Positions 34,945-44,168 of a stretch of 64,000 nt of DNA are shown piece by piece; position 1 is the first letter of the stretch, and each line of letters begins with the position of its first letter. The notes beneath the pieces are model-generated. The model was given only the letters and a program-made list of their open reading frames with translations. It made no database searches and was not told where the DNA came from. Origin of the DNA: Gammaproteobacteria bacterium (GTDB lineage: Bacteria; Pseudomonadota; Gammaproteobacteria; Pseudomonadales; Pseudohongiellaceae); NCBI GenBank assembly GCA_021773355.1, contig JAJFKE010000023.1, forward strand, positions 496,001 to 560,000. The letters are read 5' to 3'. The position numbers were made by a program, and so were the translations under genes.

Positions 34945-35871
34945 ATGAATCTTTCAGACGTGGACTTGAATCTGCTTAAAGTTTTCGAAGCTCTTTATAT
35001 TGAGCAGAATGTATCGAACGCGGCAAAGCGTCTGGGAGTGGCGCAGTCATCTCTCAGCAGCTCTCTTAAACGCTTGCGTGCTATGTTCTCAGACGAGTTA
35101 TTCATTAGAACTACAAACGGAATGCGACCTACGAATCGGGCGAACTCTGTGGAGCCGCAAATAATCGCCTGCCTCGACGCGGTTCGAGCAGCCATGCTGG
35201 ATCCGGTAGCATTCGAACCTGGCTTAAGCACGCGTAATTTTTGCATTGGGGGATCAGACTTTGCCGCATTTACCTTGCTACCCAGCCTTATTGCTTATTT
35301 ACAGGAGAAAGCCCCGCATACCAGGTTACAGATGGTGCCTATTCTACCTAACGAAGCGGTGGATAGAATTGATCAAGGCAAGGTTGATTTCGCGATTTGT
35401 TCGGGAAGCACTTATCCTAATCGAATTTTTCAACAACCTCTGTTTGAGGAAGATATGGCGGTAATAACCAGTATGAATAACACTCTATTGCAACAGGAGG
35501 AAAAATTAAGCTTACAGAAATACGCTCAGTTACAACATATTTATATCGAATCGAAAGGTCAGGGTGAATCAATTATAGATCGTCTGCTGAAAAAGAAACG
35601 ACTTAGCAGAGAGATATACCTGAGAGTACAAAATTTCCTGATAGCCCCCTTTCTGGTAGAAAGCTCGGACCTGGTGGCAACTGTTTCTGAACGAGTAGCG
35701 TATCAATGCGGCCAAAGAAACAGACTTAATATCCATTCATTCCCGGCCGAGATTCAGAAAAACAAGTTCAGCCTGTTGTGGGGCAAAATCGCAAATCTGG
35801 ATCCTGAATGTCTGTGGCTAATTCAGACAATCACAGGCCTGCTTGAGGAGAATGAAAAACCGCATGCTTAA
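34945..35871 (+). CDS. LysR-family transcriptional regulator
   Basis: A 308-residue regulator. Residues 5-64 form the winged helix-turn-helix (LLKVFEALYIEQNVSNAAKRLGVAQ and SLKRLRAMFSDELFIRT), and 90-300 form a LysR substrate-binding fold. The NodD/LinR-like subgroup is suggested by the DLNLLKVF opening. ATG 34945 follows AGGAAA. It is divergent from the Rieske operon, the standard position of its controlled genes. Its stop lies 3 bp from the stop of the convergent DUF1080 gene. Confidence 0.93.
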   Translation: MNLSDVDLNLLKVFEALYIEQNVSNAAKRLGVAQSSLSSSLKRLRAMFSDELFIRTTNGMRPTNRANSVEPQIIACLDAVRAAMLDPVAFEPGLSTRNFCIGGSDFAAFTLLPSLIAYLQEKAPHTRLQMVPILPNEAVDRIDQGKVDFAICSGSTYPNRIFQQPLFEEDMAVITSMNNTLLQQEEKLSLQKYAQLQHIYIESKGQGESIIDRLLKKKRLSREIYLRVQNFLIAPFLVESSDLVATVSERVAYQCGQRNRLNIHSFPAEIQKNKFSLLWGKIANLDPECLWLIQTITGLLEENEKPHA

Positions 35872-35874
35872 GCA

Positions 35875-36642
35875 CTACAGCTCCCGCAGCCAGATATTCC
35901 TGAAAGAAACCACCTGACCATGATCTTGCAGAGTTAGCGGCATCCTGCCACTGCAGTCTTGCTGACGAGTCTGTCCATAGGGTGTGCAACTTGTTGCGTA
36001 CTCAGGTGTATCCGTATAGGTCGCGCCGAATATCTCTACGTGGTTTAACACCAACACGCCGTTTTGAATGACGGTGACATAGGCAGGAGACTGTAATACT
36101 CCCGTCGCCGCATAGACCGGGGCGGTGAAAATAATATCGTAACTCTGCCACTGCCCAGGCGGCCTGGACACATTGACCAAGGGGGCATGCTGCAAGTAAA
36201 CCGCGCCCGCCCGGCCATTCACATAGGTAGGATTATTCCAGCTATCTAAAACCTGCACCTCGAACTGAGAATGCAAGAAGATTCCGCTGTTGCCCCGACT
36301 CTGCCCCTGGCCCTGAATAACATCGGTAGGAGACCATTCAATATGAAGTTGAAAATCTGCGAAGGCTTGCTTGGTCTTAATGGAACCCGCTCCGTTGTTT
36401 ACCGTGAATGCGCCATCTGCAATCGTCCATTCGGCAGCCTGCTCTGTATTGGCCGTATGCCAGGCATCCAAATTCCTGCCATCGAATAGAACTATAGCGT
36501 CGCTGGGTGGGGCACTATCGCCAACTCCGCTAATTTTTTCAGGTACAGGAGTATACACCTCATCGTTGTTAGCCGATTGAGCCAGCAGAGTGGAACAAAA
36601 GCAGCTCGATGTGAACAGGGTCAACAGAAATTTCATCAGCAA
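35875..36642 (-). CDS. Secreted DUF1080 (3-keto-disaccharide hydrolase domain) protein
   Basis: A 255-residue protein with a signal peptide (about 1-22, SSCFCSTLLAQS). The domain is a concanavalin-like beta-sandwich recognised by LFDGRNLDAWHTAN, GAGSIKTKQAFADFQLHIEW, NSGIFLHSQFEVQVLDSWNN and SFRNIWLREL at the end. DUF1080 proteins include enzymes cleaving 3-keto-glycosides. The TTG at 36642 has AAGGA at better spacing than the ATG two codons later, so either start is possible. It is encoded convergent with lysR and not obviously part of its regulon. Confidence 0.85.
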   Translation of the reverse strand: MLMKFLLTLFTSSCFCSTLLAQSANNDEVYTPVPEKISGVGDSAPPSDAIVLFDGRNLDAWHTANTEQAAEWTIADGAFTVNNGAGSIKTKQAFADFQLHIEWSPTDVIQGQGQSRGNSGIFLHSQFEVQVLDSWNNPTYVNGRAGAVYLQHAPLVNVSRPPGQWQSYDIIFTAPVYAATGVLQSPAYVTVIQNGVLVLNHVEIFGATYTDTPEYATSCTPYGQTRQQDCSGRMPLTLQDHGQVVSFRNIWLREL

Positions 36643-37118
36643 CAGATTTCCTTATATTTACTCAATCTTCCCAACGAGCGGAATGGTTGGTTCGAACCAC
36701 GGCATTAACGACGTAGTTAACCGGGCGATAGTGTTTCTGGACATTTTAGCTTTTGACTACTGTCTGGCTTTACCAACATTGTCTTATAGAGAGGTTAGCA
36801 TAGTTGAAAATTCTGCAGCTTATTTTTTGCAGTCCCTTAATAGAGGTAGATAAAGGAAAACAAGCTCAAAACTTCAAAGTCAGGTAAATACCTTGCAAGC
36901 ATCTGTTTATAAGCTTGGCCGTAGCTTGACGTATTTCTTCCTACAAATAATCTCACAAATTTAGGGAGGCAGCGCAAAGAATTGAAGGTTAAACTAGTCT
37001 AATCAAATCGAGTTGTCGAATTACAATAGGGAGCTCAGATTTCTAGGAAGGCAGCCTTCGATAACTTAGAGCTGTCGTCTAATAATAAAATTTGTAGGAA
37101 TTCTTTGGAGAATTATCA
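36643..37118. other. Non-coding gap upstream of the receiver gene
   Basis: No convincing gene is seen in this 476-bp gap between divergent genes. On the plus strand, TTGACG at 36926-36931 and TAATCT at 36948-36953 (16-bp spacer) form a possible sigma-70 promoter for the receiver gene, leaving a leader of about 160 nt. GGAG lies just before the receiver's ATG. Confidence 0.35.
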
Positions 37119-37505
37119 ATGTCAGGTACAGTTTTAGTAGTCGAAGATGAACCGGGCGTGCGTGACGTTGCGGTACAGATGCTTGAATTTACCGGGTTCA
37201 CAGTATTGGAAGCTGTCGATGCTAAATCCGGACTGGAAATGTTCAATAAGCACCCGGAAATAGACTTGGTATTTACCGATGTCATTATGCCGGGCGGCAT
37301 CAGCGGGATTGAAATGGCAAAGGAAATATTAAACCTCAAACCTCATACGCTAGTCCTTCTCGCCACAGGTTATGCTGCCAAGGCAGAAGCATTAATAGAT
37401 ACAGCCTCGAAGTCAGAGAACATTGGCGCGGTTGCCAAGCCCTATGACGTCAATAAAATCCCGCTATTAATTACCGCGATGATTAATAATGCCAACAAAG
37501 ACTAG
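37119..37505 (+). CDS. Stand-alone response-regulator receiver protein
   Basis: A 128-residue single-domain receiver. It has the acidic pair in VVEDEPG, phosphoacceptor Asp in LVFTDVIMPGGISG (about residue 53), a Thr in LATGYAAKAEA and the conserved Lys in AKPYD (about 109). The FTDVIMPGG motif is typical of receivers paired with hybrid kinases. No output domain is attached, so it would signal by protein contact or phosphotransfer. No kinase gene is adjacent, so the partner is elsewhere. Confidence 0.93.
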   Translation: MSGTVLVVEDEPGVRDVAVQMLEFTGFTVLEAVDAKSGLEMFNKHPEIDLVFTDVIMPGGISGIEMAKEILNLKPHTLVLLATGYAAKAEALIDTASKSENIGAVAKPYDVNKIPLLITAMINNANKD

Positions 37506-37577
37506 TTCTCCCGGTGTCAACCTCCGTCTGCTTAGAATCTTGTGCCTTGAATCCAGCAGGAAGCTGTCGTTAGCTTG

Positions 37578-38036
37578 CTACGTACTTCTTTTTTCTAGTT
37601 CTTGCTCTGCGCGCATATTGCAGGCAGTCACTTCCGGCAACTGGGCAATATATTTGATCATCATAGCCCCGCGAATATCTGTTTTCTCCAGTAGAGTTGT
37701 CGATTCATCGATATAGAATACCCGTGATGTTGTTCCAACAAGACTCTCGTCCATGGGCATCGCGCAGCGATGCATGGTAATTCCGGTTGGCAATCTTCGG
37801 GGCAATTGGTCGCGGTACATGAAGAGCTCTTTGCTATCGTTAAAATAGACGAACTCGACAATCCCATCCCGGTTACTGTCCAGAGCGCACAGCTCATAAA
37901 TCAAAAAATTATCACAATAAAGATTATTCGTCGGAGGTTCTCCCTGCACCGAGGTTCGACAGCCACTTAAAATCAAACAGAAAACCATGAAGTGTAGGCA
38001 GCGAAGATAGTTATTTTGAAGAAGCATAGAGGACAT
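37578..38036 (-). CDS. Lipoprotein of unknown function
   Basis: A 152-residue product (start at ATG 38036) with a lipoprotein signal: hydrophobic segment CLHFMVFCLILSGC ending in the lipobox LSGC. The mature part contains DSNRDGIVEFV, a calcium-binding-like EF-hand loop pattern, and several further cysteines. No family is recognised. It is convergent with the receiver gene and separated from mmsA by about 215 bp without other features. The upstream ATG at 38075 is possible but would place a non-signal stretch before the helix. Confidence 0.6.
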   Translation of the reverse strand: MSSMLLQNNYLRCLHFMVFCLILSGCRTSVQGEPPTNNLYCDNFLIYELCALDSNRDGIVEFVYFNDSKELFMYRDQLPRRLPTGITMHRCAMPMDESLVGTTSRVFYIDESTTLLEKTDIRGAMMIKYIAQLPEVTACNMRAEQELEKRST

Positions 38037-38250
38037 TTTTCTTGGATGCAGGTTAATTGATATAAACTCTACCAAATGACCTCAGGGTGGCGTATTTAAT
38101 TCCCTGATTTCATCCTCATGGACAGAAATCTTCCCGATAATTTATTCCAGGGACCCCAGGCGAGAAGCAATTCTCACTCTATCTGCCAATGATCAGCAAA
38201 TATTGAGTGTCTTTTACATCGATGAGTTCAGTATTCAGAAATCAACAAAG

Positions 38251-39783
38251 TCAGTTGCTGGGAAAAGAAAAACGAGCATCTTCTTTGTCGCCATCGAAGG
38301 GCCATTTCTGAGTCATGGTTTTCCGCCGCGTATAAAACCGAATTGAGTCCGGCCCATAGATACTCAGATCACCAAATAAGGAACGCTTCCAGCCGCCAAA
38401 GCTATGACTGGCCACCGGAACCGGCAATGCGACATTGATCCCCACCATACCCACTTGTATATGGTCTGAAAAATACCGGGCCGCAGCACCATCGCGAGTG
38501 AAAATGCAGGTTCCGTTTCCATATTCATGGTTATTAATGAGTGTCATCGCCTGATCCAGATATTTTACCCGCACAACACAGAGCACCGGCCCAAATATTT
38601 CGTCAGAATAAATACTCATATCTTCGCTTACCTCATCAAATAAGCATCCACCGATGAAATAGCCCTGTTCATGACCCTTAACCTGCAACCCGCGTCCATC
38701 GACTACTAATTCCGCGCCCTGCTCCAGGCCTTGCTCGATGTAGGCATTTATTCGAACTAAAGCATCCTTGCTAATGAGGGGCCCCATATCGTTGTTAGTA
38801 TCGGTTCCGGGCCCAATTTTTAATGCCCTAACCCGTCGCTCGAGCTGGGAAACTACCTGGTCTGCCGTTTCTTCACCGACGCAGACGGCCACGGAGATAG
38901 CCATACACCGTTCACCGCAAGAACCATACGCCGCACCCATCAAGGCATTAACAGCATTCGTTATATCCGCATCCGGCATAATCACGGCGTGATTTTTTGC
39001 GCCTCCCAGAGCCTGTACTCTTTTACCCGTGTTGCTAGCGCGCTGGTAAATAGATTCCGCAATAGCTGTTGAGCCAACAAAACTCACCGCCTGAATACGC
39101 GAATCGTCCAACAGCATCTCCACTACAGAGCGGTCACCATTAACGACATTAAAAACACCCTCCGGTAAGCCGGCCTCGGTAAAAAGCCTGGCGATTAACA
39201 AAGCTGCGCTGGGATCGCGCTCAGAAGGTTTCAGGATAAAAGTGTTACCACAGGCGATTGCCATGGGGAACATCCACATAGGTACCATGGCGGGAAAATT
39301 GAAGGGAGTAATGCCCGCCACGATTCCCAGGGGCTGAAATTCTGACCAGCTATCTATATCCGGCCCTGCATTCTTTGAATGTTCGCCTTTTAATAATTCA
39401 GAAATTCCACAGGCGTACTCCACGACTTCAATGCCTCTGCCTAATTCACCTCGGGCATCATCCAGCACCTTGCCATGCTCCGCGGTAATAAGCTGACAAA
39501 TTGCATCGGCGCTCTGTTCCAATAATATTTTGAAGCGAAAAAGAATCTGCGCACGTTTTTGTGGTGGAGTATTGCGCCAGGAAGGAAAAGCATTGTTGGC
39601 CGCAAAGATTGCCTGTTCAACGACATCGGCATCGGCACAGGCCAACCGCTTGGTGATTTCCCCGCTAGCAGGATTGAATACATCCAGGGTATTCGCGCTC
39701 GCCTGTACCTCGCGACCACCAATATAATGACCAATAATTTCTGCTGACGGCGATGCAGTCTCAGCGGATTCAATCGAACTCAT
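38251..39783 (-). CDS. mmsA: CoA-acylating methylmalonate-semialdehyde dehydrogenase
   Basis: A 510-residue ALDH-fold enzyme. It has the family's FNPASGEITKRLACAD opening, GIVAGITPFNFPAMVPMWMFP, the catalytic cysteine in GSCGERCMAIS and the Glu-free active site typical of MmsA, then FGPVLCVVRV. It converts malonate or methylmalonate semialdehyde plus CoA and NAD+ to acetyl- or propionyl-CoA and CO2. It overlaps the aminotransferase gene by 14 bases, so the two are translated together: the transaminase makes the semialdehyde and this enzyme oxidises it. An RND or other role is excluded by the strong family match. Confidence 0.95.
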   Translation of the reverse strand: MSSIESAETASPSAEIIGHYIGGREVQASANTLDVFNPASGEITKRLACADADVVEQAIFAANNAFPSWRNTPPQKRAQILFRFKILLEQSADAICQLITAEHGKVLDDARGELGRGIEVVEYACGISELLKGEHSKNAGPDIDSWSEFQPLGIVAGITPFNFPAMVPMWMFPMAIACGNTFILKPSERDPSAALLIARLFTEAGLPEGVFNVVNGDRSVVEMLLDDSRIQAVSFVGSTAIAESIYQRASNTGKRVQALGGAKNHAVIMPDADITNAVNALMGAAYGSCGERCMAISVAVCVGEETADQVVSQLERRVRALKIGPGTDTNNDMGPLISKDALVRINAYIEQGLEQGAELVVDGRGLQVKGHEQGYFIGGCLFDEVSEDMSIYSDEIFGPVLCVVRVKYLDQAMTLINNHEYGNGTCIFTRDGAAARYFSDHIQVGMVGINVALPVPVASHSFGGWKRSLFGDLSIYGPDSIRFYTRRKTMTQKWPFDGDKEDARFSFPSN

Positions 39784-41086
39784 GCAATGACTCTCCTACA
39801 GCTTTAATCAGATCGCTGATTTGCTGCTCGTTGACAATAAATGGCGGCGCCAATTGTATATTGTCCCCACCCCAGCGCACATAGAAGCCCTTCTGCAGGC
39901 ATTTTAAACCTAGTTCGAAAGGACGCCGCAAGGGTTCTCCAGGATAGGGTTCCAGGGAAATACCCGCTGCCAGACCATAGTTGCGGATATCCTCTACGAA
40001 AGGACTGCCTTTTAAAGAATGAACAGCATCTTCAAAAACTGGGGCCATCTTTCTTACGTTTGCGATTAGCTGATCATTCTGCAAAATATCCAGGGCGGCG
40101 ATTCCTGCGGCACAGGCAACCGGGTGGGCCGAATAGGTATAGCCATGGGGAAACTCAACCATGTAGTCGGGGCCGCCATTCTCCATATAAGTGTCGTAAA
40201 TTTCGGCACCCATAACCACGGCACCTAGAGGTATCGTCCCATTGGTAATTTGCTTGGCCAGGATCATAATATCTGGCGTCACTCCAAATTCTTCGGCGCC
40301 GGTGAGTGATCCCATACGGCCAAAGCCGGTGATCACTTCATCGAAGATTAGCAGTAGATTATGCTTGTCGCAGATTTCTCTCAGCCTGTTCAAATAACCA
40401 ACGGGCGGTGGTAATACACCAGCGGTGCCTGCCATTGGCTCAACAATTACTGCCGCAATATTCGATGCATCATGTAACAGCACTATTTGTTCTAGCTCAT
40501 CAGCAAGATGCGCTCCCACCGGTGGCATACCACGACTAAACTTGTTTTCCTCCAGTAGCGTGTCTGAAATATGGTCCGCATCAACGCTCTGACCAAAAAG
40601 TTTACGGTTAAAGCCAATACCACCCACACCCACACCGCCGTAGTTAACGCCGTGATACCCCTTCATTCTGCCGATGAATTTACTCTTACCGGGCAAGCCT
40701 TTACCGCGCCAATAACCTCGAGCCATTTTAAGAGCAGTGTCTACAGTTTCCGAACCCGAATCGGTGAAGAATACGTGATCCAACCCTGAAGGCATCAGCT
40801 CGACCACTTTGTTGGCTAATTCGAAGGAAAGCTCATGACCGTATTGAAAACCTGGCGAGTAGTCCAATGTCGAGATTTGTGCACTAACTGCCGCGGCGAT
40901 TTCTTCGCGGCCATGTCCCGCTCCACAGGTCCACAAACCGGAAAGACCGTCAAAGATCTGCCTGCCTTGCACGTCGGTATAATAGGCTCCCTTGGCAGAG
41001 GCCATCAGCCTGGGATTGTCTTTAAACTGTCGATTGCCGGTAAACGGCATCCAGTGTGCTTCGAGTTGTTTTCTACTCAGAGTCAC
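39770..41086 (-). CDS. Omega-amino acid:pyruvate aminotransferase (beta-alanine type)
   Basis: A 438-residue class-III PLP aminotransferase. The N-terminus HWMPFTGNRQFKDNPRL and FDGLSGLWTCGAGHGR are diagnostic of omega-amino acid:pyruvate transaminases. FDEVITGFGRMG carries the PLP-binding Asp and LAKQITNGTIPLGAV the Schiff-base Lys. It would transfer the amino group of beta-alanine (or a related omega-amine) to pyruvate, giving malonate semialdehyde for MmsA encoded downstream. It corresponds to BauA of Pseudomonas by motif, though substrate range is inferred. It follows the symporter gene by 23 bp. Confidence 0.93.
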   Translation of the reverse strand: MTLSRKQLEAHWMPFTGNRQFKDNPRLMASAKGAYYTDVQGRQIFDGLSGLWTCGAGHGREEIAAAVSAQISTLDYSPGFQYGHELSFELANKVVELMPSGLDHVFFTDSGSETVDTALKMARGYWRGKGLPGKSKFIGRMKGYHGVNYGGVGVGGIGFNRKLFGQSVDADHISDTLLEENKFSRGMPPVGAHLADELEQIVLLHDASNIAAVIVEPMAGTAGVLPPPVGYLNRLREICDKHNLLLIFDEVITGFGRMGSLTGAEEFGVTPDIMILAKQITNGTIPLGAVVMGAEIYDTYMENGGPDYMVEFPHGYTYSAHPVACAAGIAALDILQNDQLIANVRKMAPVFEDAVHSLKGSPFVEDIRNYGLAAGISLEPYPGEPLRRPFELGLKCLQKGFYVRWGGDNIQLAPPFIVNEQQISDLIKAVGESLHEFD

Positions 41087-41109
41087 GGGAATTCCCCTTC
41101 GAACTATTG

Positions 41110-42681
41110 TTAATTATTGCCAAGCGGTTCCGCTTCCAGGGCATCTTCTCCGCCACCACCATGTCCAATACTGTCCAAGTCTGCTTGATACTCCGCCGTC
41201 AATTTATCATCGGGCCACAGCAGGGTAACCACATAACCAACAATCAGGGCAGACAGGAAAGATGGCGGCATCGTTTCAAGTGCTGTGAAATAGGGGCCAA
41301 TCGTGTCTATGCCCTGCAGCACGAATTTACTGATTATGGTCATCGAGAATCCAGTAATCATAGCGGCAATGGCCGCTCTCTCTGTGAATCGAGTCCAGAA
41401 CAGAGACATGATGATCATCGGGCAGAAGGTGGCGGCGATGCCAGCCCAACCAAAGATCACAAACCAAAAAATGGTTCTATCGGGCGACACCACTGAAACC
41501 ACTATCGCCAAACCCAGGGATAACATGGCCAGTACTACTGTTATTCGGCGACACAGCCTGGCCGCCTGATTATTGCTGAGATTCGGATTGACAATCTTCG
41601 CATACAGATCATGAGTGATAGAACCTGCCGCCATTACTAACAATGATGATACGGTGGACATAATTGCAGACAATACTGCCGCCACATAAAGCCCAACCAG
41701 CAAGGGTGGAAAAGTAAACTCCACCAATTCCGAGAGCACATTCTGAGCGCCATTGCCTAATATCGTGTCAGGCTCAACTCCCTGTGTGGTGAATATATAG
41801 CGACCCAAAACACCGATACTGACAGCGGAAAAATCTACCAACAAAGTAAAAAGCATGGCAATCCACTTACCACGATTGATCTGATCTTCGCTGCGTATCG
41901 CGATGAGTCTTGCAAACACCTGTGGCGAGCCCAGGAAGCCCAAACCAATTAGCATCATGCCTACTACCACCGACAGGTTCATTAATGTGAAACCGCCGGC
42001 GCCCCACATATTTACAAGCCCTGGCTCGATCGCGTACAAGCCTTCGTATATGGAGCCGCTATTTGACAGCGAATAATAGGCAACAGCGGGCAATAGCATC
42101 AAACAGATCAACATCACCGCACCCTGAAACATGTCAGTCCAGGCAGCGGCTAAAAAACCACCGGCAATACAGTAGGTGGCCACCACCAGGAAACCGACAA
42201 CGGCGCCGGTGTGATAATTCCAATCAAGAAAAGATTCGAAGGCAGAACCAGTAGCATCGATCTGCGCTGAAATATAAATCAATACAAAAAATGACAGCGC
42301 CGTCGCGGAAACAATACGTAACACATTGGTCTTGGATTTGAAGCGACTCCCCATATAGTCGATCACGGTAATAGAATCGTACTTGTCGGTTAGGCGCTTA
42401 AATCGATTCGCCATAAAAAACCAGGCTACGCCGACGCCGAATAACTCGCCTACCACCACCCAGTAGGTACTGAACCCGAGCATGGCTCCCATTCCGGTAA
42501 GACCCAGCAGCAACCAGGCCGACTCTCCCGTCGCTTGCGCTGAAAAGGCGGCCACCCAAAAACTGAGAGTTTTCCCACCGATTACGAAATCGCTCATGCT
42601 GTTAACGCGCTTGGACGCGAGATACCCCAGAAACATTAAAATTCCGAAGTAGATAACTATCATCGAGTATTTCTCGAGCAT
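41110..42681 (-). CDS. Sodium:solute symporter (SSS/PutP family)
   Basis: A 523-residue inner-membrane protein with about 13 helices. The SSS core is seen in GESAWLLLGLTGMG, FFMANRFKRLTDKYDSITVIDYMGSRF and GFLGSPQVFARLIAIRSE, close to the sodium/proline symporter PutP group. It is first gene of a three-gene operon with the transaminase and MmsA, so beta-alanine or a similar amino compound is the likely cargo (inference). The C-terminal tail (about 500-523) is polar and glycine-rich. Confidence 0.92.
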   Translation of the reverse strand: MLEKYSMIVIYFGILMFLGYLASKRVNSMSDFVIGGKTLSFWVAAFSAQATGESAWLLLGLTGMGAMLGFSTYWVVVGELFGVGVAWFFMANRFKRLTDKYDSITVIDYMGSRFKSKTNVLRIVSATALSFFVLIYISAQIDATGSAFESFLDWNYHTGAVVGFLVVATYCIAGGFLAAAWTDMFQGAVMLICLMLLPAVAYYSLSNSGSIYEGLYAIEPGLVNMWGAGGFTLMNLSVVVGMMLIGLGFLGSPQVFARLIAIRSEDQINRGKWIAMLFTLLVDFSAVSIGVLGRYIFTTQGVEPDTILGNGAQNVLSELVEFTFPPLLVGLYVAAVLSAIMSTVSSLLVMAAGSITHDLYAKIVNPNLSNNQAARLCRRITVVLAMLSLGLAIVVSVVSPDRTIFWFVIFGWAGIAATFCPMIIMSLFWTRFTERAAIAAMITGFSMTIISKFVLQGIDTIGPYFTALETMPPSFLSALIVGYVVTLLWPDDKLTAEYQADLDSIGHGGGGEDALEAEPLGNN

Positions 42682-42826
42682 GGTGGTCTCTCAATAGAAA
42701 ATGCTTAGCCAGATAATACATCTCACCGACTTAACTTACACCATGGGAAGCTAGCTAATGCATCTATCAGGCCCGTAGCGCCGATTCAGAACGAAGTCGG
42801 CAGGGTTGACATGAAATCCATTGCGG

Positions 42827-43774
42827 CTACAAGTCCAATTGCATTTGAATATTGCAGCGTTCATAGGGAGATGGTTTTCCCAACACGCGCTTAAAGCCCA
42901 ATTTCTTATACAGGTTGATTGCGGGTATTAACTTGGTATTACTCTCCAGGAAAACTAACTTCGCGCCCAAAGATCGCGCCTTTTCGATGCAATGAAATCC
43001 AAGCATAAAGCCAATACTCTTTCCCTTGGCACTATCAGCCACGGCCATCTTGGCCAGCTCCATTTGCCTATCACCATGATTAATCAAGGCGCAGGTTCCC
43101 ACGGGCTGCCCTTTGTACAGTGCAATAACTATATAACCACCATTGGCGATAATAGCCCTGCCAGGATGTTCCAACATGGCACGATCAGACTCCTCAACTT
43201 CGAAAAAACTTTCGATCCAGTGGTAGTTTAGATCCCTGAAATCATTCGCATAGGCAGCGGTATAGTCAATCAATTCCACATTGCCACGATCTCTTTCCTG
43301 GTATTTTTCTTTAACCCGGGAAAACAAATTTTTTTCACCGAGCAGATACTCTATCTCCGACACGGCTTCCCAAATATTGTGTTGCGACTGCGAGAGTAAT
43401 TCCTCTACCACCGATTCCATGTCTGCGATTTGATATTCGAACTGTGGAAGCAGTGATCGGCCTTTCTCTGTCAAGCAGACCTGATTTATTCGTGCATCAC
43501 CTTCGAATCTCTCACTCACTATTAAACCGGCTCGTGTCATCTCCTTGGCTATTTTGCTAACCGATGCATGAGAATGGCCGATGGCTTCTGCGATCACAGT
43601 AATAGGCAGACAGGCCCCGGATTTCAACAAATAAAAGACGGGGAACCATTTTGGATCCAGCTCCACTTCATACAGCTTATAGACTTTGGCCGCCTGCTCG
43701 GCAAGGGCCTCACTTAGCTGCTTCAAACGACTGCCTAGCGCCATTTTGCCTGTCTGTTGGTAGATTTCCAGCAT
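42827..43774 (-). CDS. MarR-type regulator fused to GNAT acetyltransferase
   Basis: A 315-residue fusion. Residues 1-145 are a winged-helix MarR domain (ITVIAEAIGHSHASVSKIAKEM and the wing RINQVCLTEKGRSLLPQ); 165-315 are a GNAT fold with KMAVADSAKGKSIGFMLGF as the acetyl-CoA loop and NLYKKLGFKRV as the C-terminal motif. Such fusions occur in bacteria but few are characterised. It lies 145 bp upstream of the amino-acid catabolic operon on the same strand, so it may regulate it or acetylate a related metabolite (inference). Confidence 0.9.
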   Translation of the reverse strand: MLEIYQQTGKMALGSRLKQLSEALAEQAAKVYKLYEVELDPKWFPVFYLLKSGACLPITVIAEAIGHSHASVSKIAKEMTRAGLIVSERFEGDARINQVCLTEKGRSLLPQFEYQIADMESVVEELLSQSQHNIWEAVSEIEYLLGEKNLFSRVKEKYQERDRGNVELIDYTAAYANDFRDLNYHWIESFFEVEESDRAMLEHPGRAIIANGGYIVIALYKGQPVGTCALINHGDRQMELAKMAVADSAKGKSIGFMLGFHCIEKARSLGAKLVFLESNTKLIPAINLYKKLGFKRVLGKPSPYERCNIQMQLDL

Positions 43775-43901
43775 AGTGGTATCAGTTACGTAATTGGTGA
43801 CGCATTAGTGTAATCCTGGCTTAAGAAGTTTTCAACTATCAGGCCGAGCTACCACATTACTTTTAGCCCAAGAGCTTCGAATCCGTAGCAAGCAGGGCGC
43901 G

Positions 43902-44096
43902 TTGGCCTCCTTCGAAGAAGGTACCAAGGGCAGCAACATCCTCGGCAAACCAGCTGTTTTTGTAATTCTCGCAGACAAGCCTCATGAGTTAGATGAAGAC
44001 AGCATTACTGTTCGAACCGCTGTTGCTGACAACAGCCGCCTGGAGCGTAAATACGTTGCCTATGCACCAACGTCAGCGAAGGGTAGAAAGCAATAG
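43902..44096 (+). CDS. Possible small hypothetical protein (64 residues)
   Basis: The frame from TTG 43902 (AGGG five bases upstream) encodes MASFEEGTKGSNILG..., ending SAKGRKQ. The residue composition looks protein-like (LADKPHELDEDSITVRTAVADNS), but there is no ATG and no recognised family. The frame stays open back to about 43808, so it could be the tail of a decayed gene. It occupies most of the 394-bp gap between the MarR-GNAT and EamA genes; nothing else is seen there. Confidence 0.35.
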   Translation: MASFEEGTKGSNILGKPAVFVILADKPHELDEDSITVRTAVADNSRLERKYVAYAPTSAKGRKQ

Positions 44097-44168
44097 CGAC
44101 TAGCGCCAGTTAGCACTTATAATGGTCGGGCCTGCTGAGTCCAGCAGGCCATCATTCGGAATTTTTCC

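Noticed and set aside
36590..36853. 87-codon plus frame across the DUF1080 start region
   Set aside because: Antisense to the signal peptide of DUF1080 and without a ribosome site or recognisable domain.
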